From NCBI RefSeq assembly GCF_003591515.1, contig NZ_QZCG01000011.1, forward strand, positions 148,235 to 212,234: a DNA stretch of 64,000 bases. The letters are read 5' to 3'. The stretch comes from Paracoccus onubensis. GTDB taxonomy: Bacteria > Pseudomonadota > Alphaproteobacteria > Rhodobacterales > Rhodobacteraceae. The notes under the pieces were generated by a model. The model was given only the letters and a program-made list of their open reading frames with translations, made no database searches and had not been told where the DNA came from. The translations under genes and the position numbers were made by a program. Positions 44,805 to 51,946 of this stretch are shown piece after piece (the stretch's first letter is position 1; every line of letters starts with the position of its first letter).

Positions 44805-45461
44805 TCAGCCGGTCGCGACCAACTGCCAGTTCGGATCGTCCTGTCCCATTCCGCGGCTGAAGGTCCAGACGTCCCGCTGCTTGTGCGGGGCTTTGGGATC
44901 GCCCTCCAGCACGGCGCCTTCGGAATCGCGGGTCACCACGATTATCTCGGCAAGGAAACGCACCGACAATTCGGCGGTGCCTGTCGCCTTGTCGAATTCC
45001 GCGCCGGCGACCGAGATTTCGCGTGTGCCAAGATACTGAGCCTCGACTTTCTGTCCCTGCTCGTTGCGGGTATCGATGACCGACTGGAATGCGTTGGCCA
45101 CCTCATCCGCGAGAAAAGGACGAATCTCGGAAATATCGCCGCGTTCGAATGCCAGAAGGATCATCTCATGCGCGGATTTCGCACCGCTCAGGAATTCCCG
45201 GACGGAAAACGAAGGTTCGGCGTGTTTCATCGCGATCAATGCATGGGCGGCAGGGCTGTCGGCTTCGACATGGTCAAGGATATCATGGTCAAGCTCGACC
45301 GGGCTGTCATCAATAACCTCGAAATTCCGGCGATCCGACTGCGCGGTTTCCGATTTCGGAGGTTCATAGCCGTCACGCGTGCCCAGCACATTGCGCAGCC
45401 GCAATATCAGAAAAACTGCGATCGCGGCCAGAACAAGCAGCTGGATCATCGGGTTGGACAT
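44805..45461 (-). CDS. Tim44/TimA-like domain membrane protein
   Basis: 218 residues: a single N-terminal membrane segment (MIQLLVLAAIAVFLILRLRNVLG), a charged linker, then a Tim44-like domain (about 85-215; EFLSGAKSAHEMILLAFERGDISEIRPFLADEVANAFQSVI). Bacterial Tim44-like proteins (TimA) of alphaproteobacteria are thought to relate to the mitochondrial import factor Tim44. In the bacterial cell the role is unsettled. It is divergent from fxsA across 111 bases and co-directional with the Smr gene. Confidence 0.88.
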   Translation of the reverse strand: MSNPMIQLLVLAAIAVFLILRLRNVLGTRDGYEPPKSETAQSDRRNFEVIDDSPVELDHDILDHVEADSPAAHALIAMKHAEPSFSVREFLSGAKSAHEMILLAFERGDISEIRPFLADEVANAFQSVIDTRNEQGQKVEAQYLGTREISVAGAEFDKATGTAELSVRFLAEIIVVTRDSEGAVLEGDPKAPHKQRDVWTFSRGMGQDDPNWQLVATG

Positions 45462-45572
45462 GCAGGGAACCTCAATTCTATGCGCATATGTTGGTATCTT
45501 CGGCCTCGATCATTATGTAGGGGCTGAGGCGGGGCAAGTCCAGTTATCGACCCGTCCGGAAAGGGAAAGCAT

Positions 45573-46094
45573 ATGTGGTTATTCGTACTGTTTCTGGCAG
45601 TTCCGCTGATCGAGATCGCACTGTTCATACAGGTCGGCGGTCTGATTGGCCTTTGGCCCACGCTTGGCATCGTGATTCTGACGGCGGTCGCCGGTATGTC
45701 GCTGATGCGCAGCCAGGGCGCGAAGGCATGGAATGATGTGAACCGAAGCTTTGGCGAATTGCGTGATCCCGGCCGGCCGCTGGCGCATGGCGTGATGATC
45801 ATGTTTGCCGGCATGCTGCTGGTGCTGCCCGGTTTCTTTACTGACAGCCTTGGTCTGGCGCTTCTGGTGCCCGGCATACGCGAACTTGTCATGCGCTGGA
45901 TCGCCAGCCGCATTCAGGTGTCCCGTGTCCAAATGGGAGGCCGGCCCGAACCACATCGTCCCCCGTATAACGATGGCGTGATCGATGGTGATTTCGTGGT
46001 CGAGGACGAATCGCAGGATCATTCTCCCGTGCCGCCGGATGTTTCGCCGCGGGAAAACCGCAATCGCGGCAACTCTGGCTGGACGCGGCATTGA
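45573..46094 (+). CDS. fxsA: FxsA family membrane protein
   Basis: 173 residues with about four hydrophobic segments in the first 120. The family signature includes FLAVPLIEIALFIQVGGLIGLWPTLGIVILTAVAGMSLMRSQG and the later HGVMIMFAGMLLVLPGFFTDSLGLALLVPGIR. FxsA relieves F-plasmid exclusion of phage T7 in E. coli, but its cellular function is unknown. The tail is polar and Asp/Pro-rich. It lies between the Tim44-like gene and secB, the same order as in other Rhodobacteraceae. Confidence 0.9.
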   Translation: MWLFVLFLAVPLIEIALFIQVGGLIGLWPTLGIVILTAVAGMSLMRSQGAKAWNDVNRSFGELRDPGRPLAHGVMIMFAGMLLVLPGFFTDSLGLALLVPGIRELVMRWIASRIQVSRVQMGGRPEPHRPPYNDGVIDGDFVVEDESQDHSPVPPDVSPRENRNRGNSGWTRH

Positions 46095-46154
46095 GGCGGA
46101 CACGCAGTGCTGTTAAAAGCGGCCTGAGTTTTTCAGAGAGGTTTGAAGAATCCT

Positions 46155-46682
46155 ATGGCCGAAGACAATCAGTCGAACGGTGCTGCTCCGAACAGTCAGC
46201 CGCAACAGCAAGTGAAGATGCAAATTCTGGCGCAATATATCCGTGATTTGTCTTTCGAGAATGCGGTTGCCCAGAAAGGCGCTCCAACCGGTGACGTGCA
46301 GCCTGAAATCACCGTGCAGGTCAGCCTGGATGCCCGCAAGCGCAATAATGACAACCAATATGAAGTCATTTCGAAATACCGCGTGAAATCGACCAACAAG
46401 GGTGACGGTCAGACGCTGTTTCTGATCGAACTGGATTATGGCGGTGTATTCCACATCGAGGGGGTTCCCGAAGATCAGCTTCACCCTTTCCTGATGATCG
46501 AATGCCCGCGCATGATGTTCCCGTTCTCGCGCCGGATCGTGTCGGACCTGACGCGCGACAGTGGTTTCCCGCCGTTCAATATGGATCCGATTGATTTCGT
46601 CCAGCTTTACCGTCAGGAACTTGCCCGGCGCGCGCAGCAACAAGCCGAATCTTCCGCCAAGGAACAGCAATCCTCGTCCTGA
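46155..46682 (+). CDS. secB: protein-export chaperone
   Basis: 175 residues from ATG 46155, with AGAGG upstream at 46136-46140; a TTG at 46143 would add four residues. The SecB fold is clear from QMKIQILAQYIRDLSFENA-like sequence, YEVISKYRVKSTN, the ECPRMMFPFSRRIVSDLTRDSGFPPFNMDPIDFVQLYRQ segment and a Gln/Ser-rich tail. SecB tetramers keep preproteins unfolded and pass them to SecA. It is a single gene between fxsA and the HD hydrolase gene; that gene starts 12 bases later. Confidence 0.95.
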   Translation: MAEDNQSNGAAPNSQPQQQVKMQILAQYIRDLSFENAVAQKGAPTGDVQPEITVQVSLDARKRNNDNQYEVISKYRVKSTNKGDGQTLFLIELDYGGVFHIEGVPEDQLHPFLMIECPRMMFPFSRRIVSDLTRDSGFPPFNMDPIDFVQLYRQELARRAQQQAESSAKEQQSSS

Positions 46683-46694
46683 GGAGGGTATTCA

Positions 46695-47312
46695 ATGGCC
46701 GTCCGGCAAAGCCGCGCCTGGCAGCGAATGCTTTCCGGGCGCCGCCTTGATCTTCTTGATCCCACTCCGGTCGATATCGAGATCGAAGATATCGCGCATG
46801 GGCTTGCGTTTGTCGCGCGCTGGAATGGCCAGACGCGCGGCGACTGGCCTTATTCCGTAGCCGAGCATTCTCTTCTGGTCGAACAGATTTTCGGCCGTCT
46901 CGAACCGGGCGCCGATCCCAATTGGCGGCTGGCCGCCTTGCTGCATGATGCGCCCGAATATGTGATTGGCGACATGATTTCCCCGGTCAAGGCGGCATTG
47001 GGCGGGGAATATGGCGATATGGATGAACGCCTCACGACTGCCATTCACCGCCGCTTCGGTTTGCCGGGCTATATTCCATTACCGATCAGGAAGCGGATCA
47101 AATCCGCAGACCGGATTTCGGCGCGGCTTGAGGCGGTCCAGATAGCCGGTTTCACCACTGGTGAGGCGCGGAAACTGTTTCCGATCAGAAATGGGGCGCT
47201 TCTGGAAGAGCTTGAAATAAAACTCCGCCCACCTGCGGAAGTGCGGACGGAGTTTCTGGACAGGTTTTCCCGCTTGCTTGACAAGGCAGACAGAGCGAAG
47301 CCGGGAAAGTGA
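46695..47312 (+). CDS. HD-domain phosphohydrolase (YfbR-like)
   Basis: 205 residues. The HD motif is ALLHDAPEYVIGD, with an upstream metal His in YSVAEHSLLVEQIF, matching the YfbR-like (HD_3) group. Known members hydrolyse deoxynucleoside 5'-monophosphates, but this subgroup is not characterised. The Asp in SADRISARLEA completes the H...HD...D pattern. It begins 12 bases after secB and ends 27 bases from the convergent hvrA gene. Confidence 0.85.
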   Translation: MAVRQSRAWQRMLSGRRLDLLDPTPVDIEIEDIAHGLAFVARWNGQTRGDWPYSVAEHSLLVEQIFGRLEPGADPNWRLAALLHDAPEYVIGDMISPVKAALGGEYGDMDERLTTAIHRRFGLPGYIPLPIRKRIKSADRISARLEAVQIAGFTTGEARKLFPIRNGALLEELEIKLRPPAEVRTEFLDRFSRLLDKADRAKPGK

Positions 47313-47339
47313 CGGGTTACGTCTGAACGATTTTCGGGA

Positions 47340-47651
47340 TCAGATGGCCAGATCGTCCAGGGATTTACCCTTTTCAAGATGCTCGGCGACCCAACGAGGC
47401 TTACGGCCGCGGCCGGTCCAGGTCATCGTCGGGTCTTCGGGATTCGCATATTTCGGCGCAATGGTTCCGGCACGCTTCGGTTTGCTGCCGACCAGCTCGG
47501 CAAGGTTGAAGCCATATTCACGAGCGGTGCTTTCGATTGCGGAAAGTGCTTCGCGCCGTTTACGATCTTCGTAAGAATTTGTGGCGCGTTCTACCTTGGC
47601 TTGAAGTTCACGCAACTCCTTAAGCGACAGCTTATCTAACTCGATATCCAT
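47340..47651 (-). CDS. hvrA: H-NS-type nucleoid protein HvrA
   Basis: 103 residues from ATG 47651, or 108 from ATG 47666. An N-terminal coiled-coil oligomerisation region (LDKLSLKELRELQAKVERAT...) is joined to the C-terminal DNA-binding motif PTMTWTGRGRKPRWVAEHL, the H-NS-type TWTGRGRxPxW signature. HvrA/Spb is known in Rhodobacter as a trans-acting regulator of photosynthesis and nitrogen-fixation genes, and binds AT-rich curved DNA. It follows regA, the same order as in Rhodobacter capsulatus. The 77-base gap upstream is very AT-rich and may be its own binding target. Confidence 0.9.
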   Translation of the reverse strand: MDIELDKLSLKELRELQAKVERATNSYEDRKRREALSAIESTAREYGFNLAELVGSKPKRAGTIAPKYANPEDPTMTWTGRGRKPRWVAEHLEKGKSLDDLAI

Positions 47652-47672
47652 TCGTTTTTTTTCCATTCGTAC

Positions 47673-47691
47673 AGGATTTACTCTTAATCCT
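47673..47691. promoter_or_regulatory. inverted repeat in the AT-rich regA-hvrA gap
   Basis: AGGATT (47673-47678), seven bases, AATCCT (47686-47691), in a very AT-rich stretch including TATACTATAT. It lies between the regA stop and hvrA start and may be an operator, an attenuator or an HvrA autoregulation site. Confidence 0.35.
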
Positions 47692-47728
47692 ATACTATAT
47701 GAATAAAGTTATAGAGAAGCGTAATATA

Positions 47729-48283
47729 TTAACGTGGGCCGCGCTTGGCAAGAATTCGCTGTAGTGTTCTTCTGTGCATATGTAAACGGCGCGCAGTTTC
47801 ACTGACATTCCGGTCGCATTGCTCAAAAACTCTTTGAATATGTTCCCATCTAATACGATCTGCGGACATCGGATTATTGGGCGGTGGTGGTAAAACGTTT
47901 TTTGTTGAAAGAAGCGCTGCCGTTACGTCATTGGCATCCGCAGGTTTGGCAAGATAATCAATTGCGCCCATCTTTACAGCCGCAACGGCCGTCGCGATGG
48001 CGCCATAACCTGTCAGAACGATAATGCGGGCATCCGGACGACGCTCTCTCAACTGATCCACCACATCAAGCCCGTGCCCATCTTCCAGCCGAAGATCGAT
48101 AACGGCATAGGCCGGCGGCTTGTCGGCGATAATCCGCTCGGCTTCTGCGACGCCAAGCGCTGTCAGTGGCTGGAAACCACGTTTTTCCATGGCCCGGCCA
48201 AGCCGGGTTACAAAAATCTCATCGTCATCGACCAGCAATAGCGAAGGGTCCGGCCCGATTTTGTTCGAGTTAACTTCTGCCAT
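47729..48283 (-). CDS. regA: redox response regulator RegA/PrrA (ActR)
   Basis: 184 residues from ATG 48283 with AAGGGG upstream; a longer start would add a non-family extension. The receiver domain has LLLVDDDE and phospho-acceptor Asp63 (AVIDLRLEDGHGLDVV), the position known from Rhodobacter RegA. A proline-rich hinge (PPPPNNP) follows, then a Fis-type helix-turn-helix ending RNVSETARRLHMHRRTLQRILAKRGPR. It governs energy metabolism genes (respiration, carbon and nitrogen fixation, photosynthesis in phototrophs) in response to redox. The gene lies between senC and hvrA, with regB divergent. Confidence 0.96.
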   Translation of the reverse strand: MAEVNSNKIGPDPSLLLVDDDEIFVTRLGRAMEKRGFQPLTALGVAEAERIIADKPPAYAVIDLRLEDGHGLDVVDQLRERRPDARIIVLTGYGAIATAVAAVKMGAIDYLAKPADANDVTAALLSTKNVLPPPPNNPMSADRIRWEHIQRVFEQCDRNVSETARRLHMHRRTLQRILAKRGPR

Positions 48284-48342
48284 GCCAGCCCCTTTATCAC
48301 AGCGAATTGACTCCGGCGAGTCGCGTAGAGCCGATCTGTAGA

Positions 48343-48969
48343 CTATGACGCTGCCTGGATAAAGCAAGCGGCACTATCCGCGATCTCTTCGGGGGACTTG
48401 TTACGGTCAAAAAATTCAACCGTTTCGTTGCCAGGCATAATGAGATAGGTATTTGTCATGTGGTCGACGAGATAATATTCGCTATCCTCTTGATTGTTAA
48501 GCTTGTAGTAATTTCTCCAACCTTTGTTGACCGCGGCAATTTCCTCTTGGGTACCCGTCAGGCCGATCATATCGCCGGGAAATGAGTCGGTGAAATCGGC
48601 AAGAACTTCAGGCGTGTCTCTGTCAGGGTCGACGGTAATGAAAACAGTTTGCAATTCGATACCGCGTTCTTTCAGGATTTCAGCGGCTTCGGCGTTTCGG
48701 GCGCTATCCAACGGGCAAACATCCGGGCAATAAGTATAACCGAAATAAAGCAGGGATGGTTTCGAGAAAACCTCCTGATCGGTTACCTGCTCGTCTTTTT
48801 GATTGCGTAGGGTAAAAGAGGTGCCGAAATTGTCCAATCCGCCGGCAACATTGCTGGCGACGCAATCCGCGTAACTGCCTCCGGAGCCGTTTGACAGATA
48901 TATTCCGCCAGAGACAAGTGCCACCACGGCAACGGCACCTCCAATTATCAGGTCTTTCCGAACGGTCAT
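48343..48969 (-). CDS. senC: SCO family protein SenC/PrrC (copper chaperone for cytochrome oxidase)
   Basis: 208 residues with a single N-terminal membrane anchor (about 8-26) and a periplasmic thioredoxin-like domain. The copper-binding CPDVCP motif is in YTYCPDVCPLD, and the conserved His in YYLVDHM. SCO/SenC proteins deliver copper to the CuA centre of cytochrome c oxidase and are linked to signalling in the RegB/PrrB system. AGGAG precedes the start. The codon choice looks more AT-rich than neighbouring genes. It begins 90 bases from the divergent regB gene. Confidence 0.94.
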   Translation of the reverse strand: MTVRKDLIIGGAVAVVALVSGGIYLSNGSGGSYADCVASNVAGGLDNFGTSFTLRNQKDEQVTDQEVFSKPSLLYFGYTYCPDVCPLDSARNAEAAEILKERGIELQTVFITVDPDRDTPEVLADFTDSFPGDMIGLTGTQEEIAAVNKGWRNYYKLNNQEDSEYYLVDHMTNTYLIMPGNETVEFFDRNKSPEEIADSAACFIQAAS

Positions 48970-49059
48970 CTGTTTGCTCCTGCTCGGGTTTCATTCGCGC
49001 ATTGATCGCCAATCCTGCGCCGGGTATCAAGATAACTCATTGTCGCAGCGGAAAGCGCC

Positions 49060-50379
49060 ATGTCCCAGACAGAGTCTTTGAGTATCGGCGATCAGGTTCC
49101 GCATTCAGAGCCTATACGCATGCGTACACTGGCGTTATTGCGGTGGTTCGCGATTGCCGGGCAACTGGCGGCGGTGGTTACGGCGTCGGCAATGGGTATG
49201 AAATTCCCGATCATATGGGCGTTGGTTCTGATCGCAATCGCCGGAGTCATGAATCTATGGCTGTTTTTGCAGGTTCCTACCCGGATTTCGCCCAATAGCG
49301 CCGTTCTTCAATTGCTGTTCGACGTCGCGCAGATTTCGGCTTTGCTGGGCCTGACCGGTGGGTTGGCCAATCCGTTCGCGCTTCTGGTTCTGGCGCCGGT
49401 CACGATTGCGGCAACGGCGCTTAACGCCCGCCATACATTCGCGTTGGGACTGGCGACCGTCGCCCTGATCACTCTATCCGCCGTTCTGGCCATCCCCGTC
49501 CGCTATCCCGACGGTGAGATGATGCTTCTGGATCCCCTGCTTCAGATCGGTCACTGGCTTGCGTTGATTATCGGCGTGTTCTTTTTCTCGGGCTATGCGC
49601 ATCGCGTCACGGCCGAGTTATCCGCCACCTCGAACGCGCTGTTCGCGACGCAGATGGCCCTCGCGCGAGAGCAGCGGCTGCAGCATCTCGGGGGCGTGGT
49701 TGCCGCGGCGGCGCATGAGATGGGAACACCGTTGGCGACGATCAAGCTGGTCACATCGGAACTGATCGACGAGTTGGGAGACCGGCCCGAACTGTCGCCC
49801 GATCTTAACGCATTGCGCGACTCGGCCGATCGCTGCGCATATATCCTGCGAAGTATGGGAAGGGCAGGGAAGGACGATCTTCTGCTGCATTCCGCGCTTC
49901 TAAGCGCGATGCTTGAAGATGCCGTGGGGCCACATGGCGATCGTGGTCCGGCGGTTGAAATCCACGCGCCGGATATCAGTGTCCGCCGCGATCCGGCGGT
50001 GATTCACGCGCTGCGCAATCTGATCCAGAATGCTGTCGATTTCGCCAGTAAACGAGTTCAGATAGAGGCCGAACATGACAACGAAACCCTGATCGTCACG
50101 ATCAAAGATGACGGGCCGGGCTATCCCGGCAGCCTGCTTTCGCGGATCGGCGATCCCTATCTGACCAGTCGCCGAAGCGGAGCGCAGCGCCAGGAATATG
50201 ACGGTATGGGGCTTGGCTTGTTTATCGCCAAGACCCTGCTTGAGCGGTCGGGAGCCCGTCTGGAATTCTCGAATGGCGGGCCCGGTGCGGTGGTTCGGGT
50301 CACATGGCCGCTGGATCGTCTGAAAACCGACAGCCGGGCGATCCTGGGGGAGAACCCTCATCACCCGGCCGATCCCTGA
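49060..50379 (+). CDS. regB: redox sensor histidine kinase RegB/PrrB (ActS)
   Basis: 439 residues with six hydrophobic segments in the N-terminal 180. The quinone-binding heptad GGLANPF is at residues 100-106. The H-box HEMGTPLATI contains phospho-acceptor His219. The redox-active cysteine known from Rhodobacter RegB (Cys265) corresponds to Cys259 in DRCAYILRSMGRAGKDD. The HATPase domain follows (NLIQNAVDFA; GMGLGLFIAKTLLERSG). It phosphorylates RegA under reducing conditions. It is divergent from senC-regA-hvrA, the classic arrangement. Confidence 0.97.
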   Translation: MSQTESLSIGDQVPHSEPIRMRTLALLRWFAIAGQLAAVVTASAMGMKFPIIWALVLIAIAGVMNLWLFLQVPTRISPNSAVLQLLFDVAQISALLGLTGGLANPFALLVLAPVTIAATALNARHTFALGLATVALITLSAVLAIPVRYPDGEMMLLDPLLQIGHWLALIIGVFFFSGYAHRVTAELSATSNALFATQMALAREQRLQHLGGVVAAAAHEMGTPLATIKLVTSELIDELGDRPELSPDLNALRDSADRCAYILRSMGRAGKDDLLLHSALLSAMLEDAVGPHGDRGPAVEIHAPDISVRRDPAVIHALRNLIQNAVDFASKRVQIEAEHDNETLIVTIKDDGPGYPGSLLSRIGDPYLTSRRSGAQRQEYDGMGLGLFIAKTLLERSGARLEFSNGGPGAVVRVTWPLDRLKTDSRAILGENPHHPADP

Positions 50380-50443
50380 ATTTTAGACTTGCGGAATTGA
50401 AATACCCGCTATAGTTGCATTGCTTTTCCCGAGGAACGATTGC

Positions 50444-51901
50444 GTGGACGATGTTACGTTCTTGATTATCGGTATATCCCTGATTTGCGGTGCGCTGTCC
50501 GTCATATCGGGGCTGGCACTGGTCCGGCTTTGGGCGCGCGGGCGGCAGCTGGCGACGCAGGCCAGTACGAATGACGCTTCAAAGCGGCAAACCCCCACGA
50601 TATTCCTGTTCAAGGGCACTGATCTGCTTGATGCGACAGAACCCGCTCGTCATTGGCTGGGGCGAAGTGGCATGCCCGGAACCGAGTGGCAGCAGGTGCG
50701 GAACTGGATCGAATCGCATTTTCCGCAGGCAAGGGGGTTTGCGGCTGGTGGTGGCTTTACTCCCACCGACCTGACTGCCCGTATCAATCCTGATGGCGAC
50801 GAAATTCGCCTTGTGATTGAAAACCCCGGCGAGAACCTGACACGCGTCACCTTGGCCCCGGCGAATCCAGGCAGTTGCGGCGATAACGACATCATGTCCC
50901 GATATGCCATGGAAGACGAGCTTTTGGTGCTGCGTCAGGCCTTCGACAACGCGCCATCGCTGCTGTGGCGGCAGGACCCGGCGGGGCGGATCACATGGGC
51001 GAATGCCTCTTATCTGTCGCAGGTCAGGAGGATCACAGGCAAGGAACCCGGTTGGCCCATGCTGCATCTGTTTGATTTGCCCGATAACGGGGACGGGATT
51101 TGCCGCGCCAAGCTGATCTCCGGCGATGAAACGCTGTGGTTCGACTGCCGACGTCACAATGTAGGGCAGGATACAATGTTTTTCGCCGTCCCCGCCGATG
51201 CCGCCGTGCGGGCCGAGCGGTTTCTGCGCGAATTCGTGCAGACGCTGACCAGAACATTCGCCACCCTGAACACCGGCTTCGCGATATTCGACCGGCAGCG
51301 CAATTTGCAGCTATTCAATCCCGCGATCATTGAGCTGACCGGTATCCGGGCAGATTTTCTGGCATCGCGTCCGACGCTTGCGGATTTTCTTGATCAGCTG
51401 CGCGAATTGCGGATGGTGCCCGAGCCAAAGGATTATCCAGGCTGGCGCCGCCAGATCAATAATCTCGAAAGCGCGGCGGCGAGCGGCCATCATCTTGAAG
51501 AATGGTCATTGCCCTGCGGTCGGGTTTTCCGTGTGCAGGGCAGCCCGCATCCCGATGGCGCTATCGCATTGTTGTTCGAGGATATCACTTCCGAGATCGT
51601 GATAAGGCGGGAATACCGGGAAAAGCTGGCATTGAACAAGGCGGTGCTGGATCAGATCGACGATTCCCTGGCCGTGTTCGGACCGGATGGGAAGCTGGTG
51701 CTGTCCAATCGCTCATATCAGGATAACTGGAGCGATGAGGTATCGGCGGCACATGACGCATTGCGCCGCAGTTTTCTGAATCCGGATATAGAGCCCGATG
51801 AATGCGGCGGCAGCATATCCGGCCCGGCAGGCCAACGGATCGGGTGGAGCATCTCGCAGGTAAGCGGCGGCTGCCGGATGCTGCGATTTCATGCTGCCTG
51901 A
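50444..51901 (+). CDS. membrane-anchored PAS-domain protein without a kinase domain
   Basis: 485 residues from GTG 50444, with GAGGAA at 50431-50436; a TTG further upstream is unlikely. One N-terminal membrane helix (about 5-28). A first PAS-like region (LRQAFDNAPSLLWRQDPAGRITWANASYL) covers about residues 165-255, a second (TLNTGFAIFDRQRNLQLFNPAIIELTGI) about 270-390, and a third partial one (QIDDSLAVFGPDGKLVLSNRSYQ) about 405-450. No H-box, HATPase, GGDEF or receiver follows, so it can sense but not signal by itself. Its position next to regB suggests, but does not show, a link to redox control. Confidence 0.78.
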   Translation: MDDVTFLIIGISLICGALSVISGLALVRLWARGRQLATQASTNDASKRQTPTIFLFKGTDLLDATEPARHWLGRSGMPGTEWQQVRNWIESHFPQARGFAAGGGFTPTDLTARINPDGDEIRLVIENPGENLTRVTLAPANPGSCGDNDIMSRYAMEDELLVLRQAFDNAPSLLWRQDPAGRITWANASYLSQVRRITGKEPGWPMLHLFDLPDNGDGICRAKLISGDETLWFDCRRHNVGQDTMFFAVPADAAVRAERFLREFVQTLTRTFATLNTGFAIFDRQRNLQLFNPAIIELTGIRADFLASRPTLADFLDQLRELRMVPEPKDYPGWRRQINNLESAAASGHHLEEWSLPCGRVFRVQGSPHPDGAIALLFEDITSEIVIRREYREKLALNKAVLDQIDDSLAVFGPDGKLVLSNRSYQDNWSDEVSAAHDALRRSFLNPDIEPDECGGSISGPAGQRIGWSISQVSGGCRMLRFHAA

Positions 51902-51946
51902 CGATTTGCCGGGGAAAGCCGTATCCCGGCAAGGCTTCGACCGGTT

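Noticed and set aside
45468..45500. GGAAC followed by GTT upstream of fxsA as a further EcfG promoter
   Set aside because: The gap is 19 bases before GTT, too long for the N16/17-CGTT consensus, and the base before GTT is not C.
49001..49018. TTGAT-N4-AATCC near senC as an FNR box
   Set aside because: The second half does not match ATCAA.
48970..49059. RegA-type binding site in the senC-regB gap (GCGCC and GTCGC)
   Set aside because: The two half-sites are about 20 bases apart, wider than published RegA/PrrA sites. Autoregulation is plausible but the motif does not support it well.
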